Part shown: positions 1 through 6,928 of the stretch, in pieces
How the letters are laid out: each line of letters opens with the position of its first letter
Numbering within the stretch: position 1 is the first letter of the stretch
Assembly: GCA_900549295.1 (NCBI GenBank)
Contig: URNG01000081.1
Coordinates: forward strand, 1-14,735
Origin: an uncultured Rhodocyclaceae bacterium
GTDB taxonomy: Bacteria > Pseudomonadota > Gammaproteobacteria > Burkholderiales > Rhodocyclaceae
Direction: 5' to 3'
Length of the DNA: 14,735 nt
The notes under the pieces: model-generated
What the model was told of the DNA's origin: nothing
What the model saw: only the letters and a program-made list of their open reading frames with translations
Database searches by the model: none
Program-made: the position numbers and the translations under genes

Positions 1-1
1 G

Positions 2-29
2 ACGGCGGGCCGGGCGCCCGCCGTTTTTT
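2..29 (+). terminator. Rho-independent terminator of an upstream gene
   Basis: A perfect 9-bp GC-rich stem (bases 2-10 pairing with 16-24) has a 5-nt loop (11-15) and is followed by a run of T through base 29. This is the classic intrinsic terminator form on the plus strand. It most likely ends a gene lying before the window, because the next start codon is only 18 bases downstream. Confidence 0.85.
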
Positions 30-47
30 CATGATGGATCGAAGCCA

Positions 48-1061
48 ATGCGTAAAGCCTTGATCGTCGCGCCAAGCTGGATCGGCGACACCATCATGGC
101 GCAGCCGTTGTTCGCCCGCTTGCAGGCGCGCCATCCCGGCCTGCAACTGGATGCGCTCGCGCCGCGCTGGGTCGCGCCGGTCCTGCGGCGCATGGCGGGC
201 ATCGGCGAGGTGATCGACAACCCTTTCGGCCACGGCAGCCTGCGCCTCAAGGAACGCTGGCGGCTCGGCCGGCAACTGGCCGCACGCGGCTACGACAGCG
301 CCTTGGTGCTGCCCAATTCGCTCAAGTCCGCGCTCATCCCCGCCTTCGCCGGCATTCCCCGGCGCATCGGCTTTACCGGCGAAGCGCGCTATGGCTTCAT
401 CAACGTGCGCCACCGCCTCGACCCGGAAGCCCTGCTGCTGATGCTCGAACGCTTCATGCAACTGGCCGAAGCGCCGGGCGCGCCGCTCGAACGCCCCCTG
501 CCCTACCCGGTGCTGCGCTCGACGCCGGAAGACCAGGCGCAAACGCTGGCCAGCCTGGGCATGGTGCGTCCGGAAAAGATCGCCGCCTTCTGCCCCGGCG
601 CCGAATACGGCCCGGCCAAGCGCTGGCCGGCGGCGCATTTCGCCGAACTCGCCCGCCTGCTGGCGGCGCGCGGCTACACCTGCTGGCTGTTCGGGTCGCC
701 CAAGGATCACGCCATTGCCGAGGAAATCAGCCAACAAGCAGCGGGCTGCTGCCTCAATCTGTGCGGCACGACCACGCTCGATCAAGCAGTTGACCTGATC
801 GCGCTCAGCGATTTTGTGGTCTGCAACGACTCCGGCCTGATGCACGTTGCCGCCGCGGTAGGCCGCCCGCTGGTGGCGCTCTACGGTTCTTCCTCGCCTG
901 GTTTCACGCCGCCCCTGTCGGCGCAGGCGAAAATCCTCAACCTGAACCTCGATTGCAGCCCCTGCTTCAAGCGCGAATGCCCGCTCGGCCACCTCGATTG
1001 CCTGCACAAACTCATGCCATCCGCCGTATTGGCAGCCTGCACCGACTGGATACGACCATGA
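48..1061 (+). CDS. waaF: Lipopolysaccharide heptosyltransferase II (WaaF/RfaF)
   Basis: This is a GT9-family glycosyltransferase that adds the second L-glycero-D-manno-heptose to the LPS inner core from ADP-heptose, at the cytoplasmic face of the inner membrane. The 337-residue length fits the family (about 340-350). The N-terminus carries the family signature APSWIGD (residues 8-14), with D14 the likely catalytic-base position. The C-terminal nucleotide-sugar domain shows PGAEYGPAKRWP (183-194) and NDSGLMH (260-266). A four-cysteine segment (C303, C306, C311, C318) of the kind common in WaaF follows. The ATG at 48 has only a weak GGA-type ribosome site at 36-38. The stop overlaps the next start in ATGA, which suggests translational coupling. 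No stop, frameshift or missing signature is seen. WaaC is the main alternative, but the PGAEYGPAKRWP and cysteine motifs favour WaaF. Confidence 0.93.
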   Translation: MRKALIVAPSWIGDTIMAQPLFARLQARHPGLQLDALAPRWVAPVLRRMAGIGEVIDNPFGHGSLRLKERWRLGRQLAARGYDSALVLPNSLKSALIPAFAGIPRRIGFTGEARYGFINVRHRLDPEALLLMLERFMQLAEAPGAPLERPLPYPVLRSTPEDQAQTLASLGMVRPEKIAAFCPGAEYGPAKRWPAAHFAELARLLAARGYTCWLFGSPKDHAIAEEISQQAAGCCLNLCGTTTLDQAVDLIALSDFVVCNDSGLMHVAAAVGRPLVALYGSSSPGFTPPLSAQAKILNLNLDCSPCFKRECPLGHLDCLHKLMPSAVLAACTDWIRP

Positions 1062-1489
1062 GCCAGATCCCTTCCTTCGCCACGCCAGAAGAACTGGAAG
1101 CGGCCTTCTACGAAGCCATTGCCGCGCACGACGCCGACACCCTGATGCGCTACTGGTCGGACGACGAGGAATTGCTCTGCATCCACCCCACCGGCGTGCG
1201 CCTGTCCGGGCAGGCCGCCATTTACGAAAGCTGGCGGGCGATTTTCGCCAACACCGCCATGCGTATTGAATACGACACGCTGGCGAGCTGGCAGGGCAGC
1301 GTAATGGCGGTGCATCACCTGACCGAGTTGCTCTACATCGCCGACGACCCCAGCCCGCACGGCCCGCTCTACGTCACGCACTACTACCTGCGCGGCGCGC
1401 ACGGCTGGCGTCTGGTCTGCCGCCACGCCTCGGCCGCCGACGACGGCCATCAGGCCATGGCCGACGCGCTGCCCCACACCCTGCACTGA
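1058..1489 (+). CDS. NTF2/SnoaL-like (DUF4440-type) protein, function unknown
   Basis: This 143-residue soluble protein starts at the ATG inside the ATGA overlap with waaF; a longer reading from 953 only shadows waaF. The early helix with FYEAIAAHD (about residues 15-23), a short acidic WSDDEELLCIHP segment and the later YESWRAIF segment match the small cone-shaped alpha+beta barrel of the NTF2/SnoaL superfamily, in the DUF4440-like group. No signal peptide or membrane segment is visible. Members of this fold range from isomerases and hydratases to non-enzymatic binding proteins, so the reaction cannot be named. Its position between waaF and a phosphohexomutase, 20 bases before the latter, indicates co-transcription with envelope-sugar genes. 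That does not prove a shared pathway. Confidence 0.8.
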   Translation: MSQIPSFATPEELEAAFYEAIAAHDADTLMRYWSDDEELLCIHPTGVRLSGQAAIYESWRAIFANTAMRIEYDTLASWQGSVMAVHHLTELLYIADDPSPHGPLYVTHYYLRGAHGWRLVCRHASAADDGHQAMADALPHTLH

Positions 1490-1509
1490 TTTTCACGGAG
1501 CTTTCCCCT

Positions 1510-2886
1510 ATGCACCCGCTGCCCGCCGAAATCTTCAAAGCCTACGACATCCGCGGCATCGTCGATAAGAGCCTGACTCCGGACGTGGTGCGCCAGATCG
1601 GTCGGGCGCTCGGCTCGCTCGCCCGCGAGCAGGGCCAGAGCGCCATTGCCGTCGGCCGCGATGGCCGCCTGTCCGGCCCGGCGCTCGCCGGCGCGCTGAT
1701 GGAAGGCATCTGCGCCGCCGGCATCGACGCCATCGACGTCGGCTGTGTGCCGACGCCGCTCACCTACTTCGCCGCTTATGAACTGGGCTGCAACTCCTGC
1801 GTTTCCGTCACCGGCAGCCACAATCCGCCCGATTACAACGGCCTGAAGATGGTCATCGGCGGCGCCACGCTGGCGCTCGACGCCATTCAGGCGCTGAAAA
1901 AACGCATCGAGGACGGCGCATTCCTCAGCGGGGCCGGACAGCGACGCAGCGCCAGCGTGAATGCCGCCTACGTCGAGCGCATCGTCGGCGACGTCAGACT
2001 CGCCCGCCCCATGAAAATCGTCATGGATTGCGGCAACGGCGTGGCCGGCGCGATTGCCCCGGAACTGTTCGAACGCCTGGGTTGCGACGTCGTGCCGCTG
2101 TATTGCGCAGTGGACGGCAACTTCCCCAATCACCATCCCGATCCGTCGAAACCGGAAAACCTGGCCGACGTCATCCGCGCGCTCAGGGAAACCGACGCCG
2201 AAATCGGCATCGCCTTCGACGGCGACGGCGACCGCCTGGGCGTCGTCACCAAGGATGGCGAAATCATCTATCCCGACCGCCAGCTGATGCTGTTCGCCGC
2301 CGACGTGCTGTCGCGCGCGCCCGGCGGCACCATCATCTACGACGTCAAATGCACGCGCCTGCTGGCGCCGTGGATACGCCGGCACGGCGGCGTGCCGCTG
2401 ATGTGGAACACCGGCCACGCGTTGGTCAAGGCCAAGCTGAAAGAAACCGGCGCGCCGCTGGCCGGCGAGATGAGCGGCCACACCTTTTTCAAGGAACGCT
2501 GGTACGGCTTCGACGACGGCCTGTACACCGGCGCGCGCCTCTTGGAAATCCTCAGCCGCTCGGCGGACGCCAACGCACCGCTGAAAGCCCTGCCCAACGC
2601 CCCCGCCACGCCGGAACTCAACATCAAAATGGCCGAAGGCGAGCCTTTCGCCCTGATCGAGCGCCTGCAAAAAGACGGGCATTTCACGGGAGCGGAGGAA
2701 ATCATCACCATCGACGGCGTGCGCGTCGAATACGCCGACGGCTTCGGCCTGGCACGCGCCTCCAACACGACGCCCGTCGTCGTGCTGCGCTTCGAAGCCG
2801 ACGACCCCACAGCCCTTACCCGCATCCAGGCCGATTTCCGTCAGGCGCTGACCGCCGTCTGGCCGGGTCTGGCGCTCCCCTTCTGA
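1510..2886 (+). CDS. algC: Phosphomannomutase/phosphoglucomutase (AlgC-type)
   Basis: This is an alpha-D-phosphohexomutase that interconverts 6-phospho and 1-phospho forms of mannose or glucose, supplying GDP-mannose and dTDP/UDP-sugar pathways in the cytosol. All four family sites are visible: the phosphoserine loop TGSHNP (101-106, catalytic S103), the Mg2+ loop DGDGDR (237-242), the sugar-recognition loop GEMSGH (319-324) and the phosphate-binding RASNTTP (416-422). The length of 458 residues is close to AlgC (about 463). The N-terminal FKAYDIRG (9-16) is typical and fixes the start. A CGGAG ribosome site lies at 1496-1500, 9 bases before the ATG. It is the third gene of the plus-strand cluster. 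Its glucose-1-phosphate product is the substrate of RmlA, encoded nearby on the other strand. The symbol is given by family; dual specificity is inferred from the AlgC type. Confidence 0.92.
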   Translation: MHPLPAEIFKAYDIRGIVDKSLTPDVVRQIGRALGSLAREQGQSAIAVGRDGRLSGPALAGALMEGICAAGIDAIDVGCVPTPLTYFAAYELGCNSCVSVTGSHNPPDYNGLKMVIGGATLALDAIQALKKRIEDGAFLSGAGQRRSASVNAAYVERIVGDVRLARPMKIVMDCGNGVAGAIAPELFERLGCDVVPLYCAVDGNFPNHHPDPSKPENLADVIRALRETDAEIGIAFDGDGDRLGVVTKDGEIIYPDRQLMLFAADVLSRAPGGTIIYDVKCTRLLAPWIRRHGGVPLMWNTGHALVKAKLKETGAPLAGEMSGHTFFKERWYGFDDGLYTGARLLEILSRSADANAPLKALPNAPATPELNIKMAEGEPFALIERLQKDGHFTGAEEIITIDGVRVEYADGFGLARASNTTPVVVLRFEADDPTALTRIQADFRQALTAVWPGLALPF

Positions 2887-2900
2887 ATCGCACCACCGCC

Positions 2901-3248
2901 ATGCAGCCGCTCCCGCAGCCCCCCGCCAATCTGTTCGCCCGCATCCTGGCCTTCCTCCTGAGCGCCGCCCTGATCGTCGCCGGCGTGATGTTCTCCCTCG
3001 TATTTCTGGCCATCGCCGCCGTCGCCGGCCTCCTTCTCGGCGGCTGGTTCTGGTGGAAAACCCGCGCCCTGCGGCGCGACATGCGGGCCTTCAACGACAG
3101 CCTGCAAGCGGCGGCGCGCAACGAAACCGGCACCGAAAACAGCATGAGCGGTGAAATCATCGAAGGGGAGTTTCAGCGGGAAGGTGGCGACCCCCACCAG
3201 ACAAATTCACCCTCAAAACACCTGCCCGAGCCGGATAACCGCGCCTGA
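2901..3248 (+). CDS. Small membrane protein with conserved-looking IIEGEF tail, unknown function
   Basis: This 115-residue protein begins 14 bases after the phosphomutase stop; no clear ribosome site is seen. Residues 15-52 are almost entirely hydrophobic, long enough for two membrane helices with a tight turn. The basic KTRALRRDMR (53-62) follows, which by the positive-inside rule places the C-terminal half in the cytoplasm. A short amphipathic stretch (about 60-75) leads to the motif EIIEGEFQRE (85-94), then a polar proline-rich tail. Small inner-membrane proteins ending in an acidic 'IEGE' motif are a recurrent hypothetical type in betaproteobacteria, as far as I recall. No enzyme motif is present. 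The hydrophobic block, basic flank and position in the cluster support a real gene; a longer in-frame reading back to 2028 merely shadows the phosphomutase. Confidence 0.72.
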   Translation: MQPLPQPPANLFARILAFLLSAALIVAGVMFSLVFLAIAAVAGLLLGGWFWWKTRALRRDMRAFNDSLQAAARNETGTENSMSGEIIEGEFQREGGDPHQTNSPSKHLPEPDNRA

Positions 3249-3293
3249 GCCGGTTCATGACGTGGATCAGGCGACAGCTATCTTGACTCGCTC

Positions 3294-3309
3294 CGGGTTT
3301 CAGAACCCG
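3294..3309. other. Small hairpin in the convergent gap (possible weak terminator)
   Basis: Bases 3294-3299 (CGGGTT) pair exactly with 3304-3309 (AACCCG) around a 4-nt loop. It lies in the 115-base gap between the converging plus-strand cluster (stop 3248) and rmlC (stop 3364). No T-run follows on either strand, so it is not a standard intrinsic terminator. It may slow or partly stop polymerase, or be chance. Nothing else is recognisable in the gap. Confidence 0.25.
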
Positions 3310-3363
3310 ATACGCGGCACGTCGGCAACGGTCGTTTCCGCTGTTTCTTCGCGCAAGGAAAAA

Positions 3364-3912
3364 TCAGGAAAGTGTCCCGGCCAGACTGGCAAAGCTCGCC
3401 CCCTGCGCATCCTTGGCGGACAGTTGGGGGGGAACGGTGGGCCAGGTGATCGCCAGGTCGGGATCGTCCCAGCGGATACAGCGTTCGTATTCCGGGGCGT
3501 AGTAGTCGGTGGTCTTGTAGAGGAATTCTGCCGTTTCGCTCAGGGTGAGAAAGCCGTGGGCGAAGCCGGGCGGGATCCACAGTTGCTTCTTGTTTTCCGC
3601 CGAGAGGATTTCCGCCACCCATTGCCCGCAGGTCGGCGATCCGGCGCGGATGTCCACGGCCACGTCGAACACTTCGCCGGCCACCACGCGCACCAGCTTG
3701 CCCTGGGCGCGGGGCGCGAGCTGGTAGTGCAGGCCGCGCAGGACACCACAGGCCGAGCGGGAATGGTTGTCCTGCACGAATTCGACCGGCGCGCCGAGCG
3801 CCGCCGAGAACGCCTGCTGGTTGAAGCTCTCGAAGAAGAAGCCGCGCGCGTCACCGAATACGCGAGGTTCGATCACCAGCACTTCGGGAATATTGGTCGG
3901 CGTCGCTTTCAT
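3364..3912 (-). CDS. rmlC: dTDP-4-dehydrorhamnose 3,5-epimerase (RmlC)
   Basis: This epimerase converts dTDP-4-keto-6-deoxy-D-glucose to dTDP-4-keto-L-rhamnose, the third step of dTDP-L-rhamnose synthesis. The 182-residue cupin shows the family landmarks: FGDARGFFFESF (19-30), QDNHSRS (47-53), VLRGLHYQ (58-64, catalytic H62), WIPPGFAHGF (112-121), TTDYYAPE (134-141, catalytic Y138) and the C-terminal LSAKDAQG. The start is the ATG overlapping the rmlA stop by four bases (ATGA), with AAGG six bases upstream at 3919-3922. The reading frame stays open far upstream, but only as a shadow of rmlA and rmlB. It is last in the rmlBAC transcript, and no rmlD follows; convergent plus-strand genes begin 115 bases on. 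Confidence 0.93.
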   Translation of the reverse strand: MKATPTNIPEVLVIEPRVFGDARGFFFESFNQQAFSAALGAPVEFVQDNHSRSACGVLRGLHYQLAPRAQGKLVRVVAGEVFDVAVDIRAGSPTCGQWVAEILSAENKKQLWIPPGFAHGFLTLSETAEFLYKTTDYYAPEYERCIRWDDPDLAITWPTVPPQLSAKDAQGASFASLAGTLS

Positions 3913-4799
3913 CCGAGCACCTTGTCCTGCAACAGATTCAGAAGATATTGCCCATAGGCATTCTTGGCCAGCGGTTGCGCCAGCGCGGCCAGTTGTCCGG
4001 CGTCGATCCAGCCCTGGCGGTAGGCCAGTTCTTCCGGGCAGGCCACTTTCAGACCCTGGCGTTTTTCCAGCGTGGCGATGAACTGGCTGGCGTCGAGCAG
4101 GCTGTCGTGGGTGCCGGTATCCAGCCAGGCGTAGCCGCGCCCCATGATTTCGACGTTGAGCTGGCCGCGTTCCAGATAGCAGCGGTTGAGATCGGTGATT
4201 TCCAGTTCGCCGCGCGGCGAGGGTTGCAGTTGGCGGGCCAGTTCGACGACCTGCTGATCGTAGAAATACAGGCCGGTAACGGCGTAATTCGATTTCGGCT
4301 GCGCCGGTTTTTCTTCCAGGCTCAAGACCCGCCCGTCGGCATCGAATTCCGCCACGCCGTAGCGTTCCGGATCGGTCACGTGGTAGGCAAAAACGCTGGC
4401 CCCGCCGTCGCGCTGATCGGCATTGGCGAGCAGATGATGAAAATCGTGGCCGTAGAAGATGTTGTCGCCCAACACCAGGGCCGACGGCGCATCGCCGATG
4501 AAATCGGCGCCGATGATGAAGGCCTGCGCCAGCCCGTCCGGACTGGGCTGCACGGCGTATTGCAACTGGATGCCCCACTGGCTGCCGTCGCCCAGCAACT
4601 GCTGGAAGCGCGGCGTGTCCTGCGGCGTCGAGATCACCAGAATCTCGCGGATGCCGGCCAGCAGCAAGGTACTGAGCGGGTAGTAGATCATCGGCTTGTC
4701 GTACACCGGCAACAGTTGCTTGGATACGGCCAGCGTCGCCGGATGCAGGCGCGTACCCGCGCCGCCAGCGAGGATGATGCCCTTGCGCTTGATGCTCAT
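3909..4799 (-). CDS. rmlA: Glucose-1-phosphate thymidylyltransferase (RmlA)
   Basis: This enzyme joins dTTP and glucose-1-phosphate to give dTDP-glucose, the entry step and usual feedback point of the pathway. At 296 residues it matches the typical length (about 290-295). It has the nucleotidyltransferase signature GGAGTRLHP (12-20) and the substrate lysine region SKQLLPVYDKP (26-36). Further motifs are the metal aspartate in GDNIFYG (111-117, D112), ERYGV (145-149), EEKP (162-165) and DTGTHDS (227-233). The start is the ATG in an ATGA overlap with the rmlB stop, preceded by GGGAG at 4806-4810; an upstream ATG at 4865 would lie wholly inside rmlB. It belongs to one transcript with rmlB and rmlC. 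Confidence 0.95.
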   Translation of the reverse strand: MSIKRKGIILAGGAGTRLHPATLAVSKQLLPVYDKPMIYYPLSTLLLAGIREILVISTPQDTPRFQQLLGDGSQWGIQLQYAVQPSPDGLAQAFIIGADFIGDAPSALVLGDNIFYGHDFHHLLANADQRDGGASVFAYHVTDPERYGVAEFDADGRVLSLEEKPAQPKSNYAVTGLYFYDQQVVELARQLQPSPRGELEITDLNRCYLERGQLNVEIMGRGYAWLDTGTHDSLLDASQFIATLEKRQGLKVACPEELAYRQGWIDAGQLAALAQPLAKNAYGQYLLNLLQDKVLG

Positions 4800-5860
4800 G
4801 CGTTTCTCCCATAGTGCTTGCCCACCCAGTCGCGGTAACCGCCGCTGGTGACGTTGGCGACCCATTGCGGGTGATCGAGATACCAGCGCACGGTTTTCCG
4901 CATGCCGGTGGCGAAGGTTTCCGCCGGTTTCCAGCCCAGTTCGCTTTCCAGCTTGCGCGCGTCGATGGCGTAGCGGCGGTCATGGCCGGGGCGGTCGGCG
5001 ACGAAGGTGATCTGGCTGCGGTAGGAAGCGCCGTCGGCGCGCGGGTTGAGTTCGTCGAGCAGTTCGCACAGGGTGTGCACCACTTCCAGATTGGTTTTCT
5101 CATTCCAGCCGCCGACGTTGTACACCTCGCCCAAACGTCCGGCTTCGAGCACCCGGCGGATGGCGCTGCAATGATCCTTGACGTAGAGCCAGTCGCGGAT
5201 CTGCCGGCCGTCGCCGTAGATGGGCAGCGGCTTGCCTGCGAGCGCGTTGTGCAGCACCAGCGGAATGAGCTTTTCCGGGAAGTGATAGGGGCCGTAGTTG
5301 TTGGAGCAATTGGTGGTCAGCACCGGCAGGCCGTAGGTGTGGCGGTAGGCGCGCACCAGATGATCGGAGGCCGCCTTGCTCGCCGAATAGGGGCTGTTCG
5401 GCTCGTAGCGGTGGGTTTCCGTGAAGGCGGGCGCGTCCTCCGCCAGCGAGCCATAGACTTCGTCGGTGGAGACGTGCAGGAAACGGAAATCCCGCTGGCG
5501 CTCGGCCTCCAGCGTGCCGTAATGGGCGCGCACCGCTTCCAGCAGGCGGAAAGAGCCAACGATGTTGGTCTGGATGAAATCTTCCGGCCCGTGGATGGAG
5601 CGGTCGACGTGCGATTCCGCCGCGAAATTGACCACCGCGCGCGGCTGGTGTTGGGTCAGCAAGCGTTCCAGCAGGCCGGCGTCGGCAATGCTGCCGTGCA
5701 CGAAGACGTGGCGCGCGTCGCCATCCAGGCTGGCAAGGTTTTCCAGATTGCCGGCGTAAGTCAGGGCATCCAGATTGACCACCGGCTCGTCGCTTTGCGC
5801 CAGCCAGTCGAGAACGAAATTACTGCCGATAAAGCCGGCGCCGCCGGTGATGAGAATCAT
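4796..5860 (-). CDS. rmlB: dTDP-glucose 4,6-dehydratase (RmlB)
   Basis: This NAD+-dependent extended short-chain dehydrogenase turns dTDP-glucose into dTDP-4-keto-6-deoxyglucose. The Rossmann motif TGGAGFIGS is at 5-13, the catalytic segment STDEVYG at 131-137 (T132, D133, E134), and the YxxxK pair at Y158/K162. The 354-residue length matches RmlB (about 355-361). A GAGG ribosome site (5870-5873) lies 9 bases before the ATG. It is the first gene of the rmlBAC transcript and is separated from tyrA by a 186-base gap, so it probably has its own promoter, though I see no convincing -35/-10 pair there. The product feeds L-rhamnose if an RmlD exists elsewhere; otherwise it could feed other dTDP-deoxysugars. 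Confidence 0.95.
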   Translation of the reverse strand: MILITGGAGFIGSNFVLDWLAQSDEPVVNLDALTYAGNLENLASLDGDARHVFVHGSIADAGLLERLLTQHQPRAVVNFAAESHVDRSIHGPEDFIQTNIVGSFRLLEAVRAHYGTLEAERQRDFRFLHVSTDEVYGSLAEDAPAFTETHRYEPNSPYSASKAASDHLVRAYRHTYGLPVLTTNCSNNYGPYHFPEKLIPLVLHNALAGKPLPIYGDGRQIRDWLYVKDHCSAIRRVLEAGRLGEVYNVGGWNEKTNLEVVHTLCELLDELNPRADGASYRSQITFVADRPGHDRRYAIDARKLESELGWKPAETFATGMRKTVRWYLDHPQWVANVTSGGYRDWVGKHYGRNA

Positions 5861-5863
5861 CGT

Positions 5864-5882
5864 AAAAAACCTCGCCGCAAGG
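5864..5882 (-). terminator. Short hairpin plus T6 before rmlB (weak terminator or ribosome-site cover)
   Basis: On the minus strand a 5-bp stem with a 3-nt loop (bases 5882-5870) is followed at once by six T (5869-5864). It could act as a weak terminator for transcripts coming from tyrA. The same stem includes the GAGG that serves rmlB, so it might instead limit ribosome access. The stem is short and contains a G-T pair, so either role is tentative. Confidence 0.3.
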
Positions 5883-5910
5883 GCAAAAAAATCATGAATC
5901 CGAAAACTGC

Positions 5911-6030
5911 AAGACCTTACCGCAGGGGCGCGGAGGAATGGAGTTACGCAGAGGAAAGCGATGCGAACCGCTCATTCGATCTCCTCCGCCTTTCTCTGCG
6001 CCCTTTGCGCCTCTGCGGTGAATCTTTCAA
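5911..6030. repeat. Imperfect palindromic intergenic repeat (dispersed-repeat type)
   Basis: Two arms of about 35-45 bases face each other. The left arm (about 5911-5957) reads ACCGCAGGGGCGCGGAGG, then ACGCAGAGGAAAG. The reverse complement of the right arm (about 5985-6030) reads ACCGCAGAGGCGCAAAGG, then CGCAGAGAAAG. They share these blocks with a few mismatches and a 7-8 base gap, around a loop of roughly 30 bases. Sequences built on CCGCAGAGG / GCGCAGAG and flanked by such palindromes are, to my knowledge, scattered through the intergenic DNA of many proteobacteria. Their six-frame translations give recurrent peptides such as FLCALCASAVN, seen here at 5994-6026. In RNA it would form a long hairpin between tyrA and rmlB. 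The palindrome is directly visible; membership of a dispersed family is from memory and untested. Confidence 0.6.
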
Positions 6031-6046
6031 CCATCCGCCGCCCGCC

Positions 6047-6925
6047 TCAGCCCCCGGCCCACTCGCGGCGGGCCTGCCGGGCGATGCCGAAAATATCTTC
6101 CAGGCGCTCGCCGTCGCCTGCTGCCAGGACGTCGCGCAATTCGGCCAGTTGCGCCTGATAGCGATCCACTTCCTGCAACAGCGCCTGCCGGTTGGCGAGG
6201 CAGATGTCGCGCCACATTTCCGGGTGGCTGGCGGCGATGCGGGTGAAATCGCGGAAGCCGGAAGCGGCGAAGGTAAAGAACAGGTCGGCGTCCTCGCGCA
6301 CCGCCAGATCATGCACCAGGGCGTAGGACAGGAGATGCGGCAAATGGCTGACGGCGGCGAAAACGCGGTCGTGCTGCTCCGGCGTCAGTTCGTAGATGTC
6401 GGCCCCGCACAGCGCCCAGGCGCGTTTGATGCGATCCAGGCGCTCGTCGTTGTTTTCCGCCAGCGGCGTCACCACCACCTTCTTACCTCGGTACAGATCG
6501 TGGCGCGCCGCCGCCGGGCCGCTGTTTTCCGCTCCGGCAATGGGATGCGACGGCACGAACTTGCCGATATGCCCCTTGAACGCCGCCCGCGCCGCCGCCA
6601 CCACGTCGCCCTTGGTTGAGCCGCCATCGGTAATCAGCGTGTTCGGGCCGAGATACGGCGCGATGCGGCTGAAAATTTCCGGCATCTGCGCCACCGGCGT
6701 TGCCACCAGCACGATGTCGGCGTCGCCGATTTCGTGCGCCGGGTTGATCCCTGCGCGGTCGATCACGCCGATTTCCTGCGCCACCCGCAAGGTGCCGGGC
6801 GAGCGGCCAAAACCCACCACTTCCTCGACCGCGCCCACCGCCTTCAGGGCCAGCGCGAAGGAGCCGCCGATCAGACCGGTGCCGAAAACGACGACCTTGC
6901 CGAATTCAGGTTGGCTGGCGTCCAT
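6047..6925 (-). CDS. tyrA: Prephenate dehydrogenase (TyrA)
   Basis: This enzyme oxidatively decarboxylates prephenate (or arogenate) with NAD(P)+ toward tyrosine. The 292 residues start with a Rossmann motif GTGLIGGSFA (15-24). The catalytic and substrate region SHPIAGAENSG (126-136) follows, with H127, and AVSHLPHLLSYAL (191-203) carries H194 and H197. There is no chorismate mutase or ACT domain, so it is the single-domain form. The ATG at 6925 comes 3 bases after the hisC stop, indicating operon expression with gyrA-serC-pheA-hisC. The stop is followed by a palindromic repeat and then rmlB rather than the aroA commonly found next in related genomes. Cofactor and prephenate versus arogenate preference cannot be read from sequence here. 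Confidence 0.93.
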   Translation of the reverse strand: MDASQPEFGKVVVFGTGLIGGSFALALKAVGAVEEVVGFGRSPGTLRVAQEIGVIDRAGINPAHEIGDADIVLVATPVAQMPEIFSRIAPYLGPNTLITDGGSTKGDVVAAARAAFKGHIGKFVPSHPIAGAENSGPAAARHDLYRGKKVVVTPLAENNDERLDRIKRAWALCGADIYELTPEQHDRVFAAVSHLPHLLSYALVHDLAVREDADLFFTFAASGFRDFTRIAASHPEMWRDICLANRQALLQEVDRYQAQLAELRDVLAAGDGERLEDIFGIARQARREWAGG

Positions 6926-6928
6926 GTT

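Noticed and set aside
1450..2682. 410-codon open frame on the minus strand
   Set aside because: It is antisense to the phosphohexomutase, whose four catalytic loops are intact.
3249..3363. Hidden small RNA or gene in the convergent gap
   Set aside because: Only a 6-bp hairpin without T-run is visible; no promoter, start with ribosome site, or RNA fold could be supported.
3913..5103. Long upstream extension of rmlC, which would make a 579-residue protein
   Set aside because: The extra sequence overlaps rmlA and rmlB in another frame, is low-complexity, and the RmlC fold is complete from the ATG at 3912.
5961..6158. Small open frame giving the peptide FLCALCASAVN and similar
   Set aside because: It is a translation of the palindromic repeat and of tyrA antisense, not a gene; it lacks a ribosome site.
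4814..6619. 601-codon open frame on the plus strand
   Set aside because: It lies antisense to rmlB and tyrA and spans the intergenic repeat; its composition is that of a GC-rich antisense shadow, with no recognisable domain.
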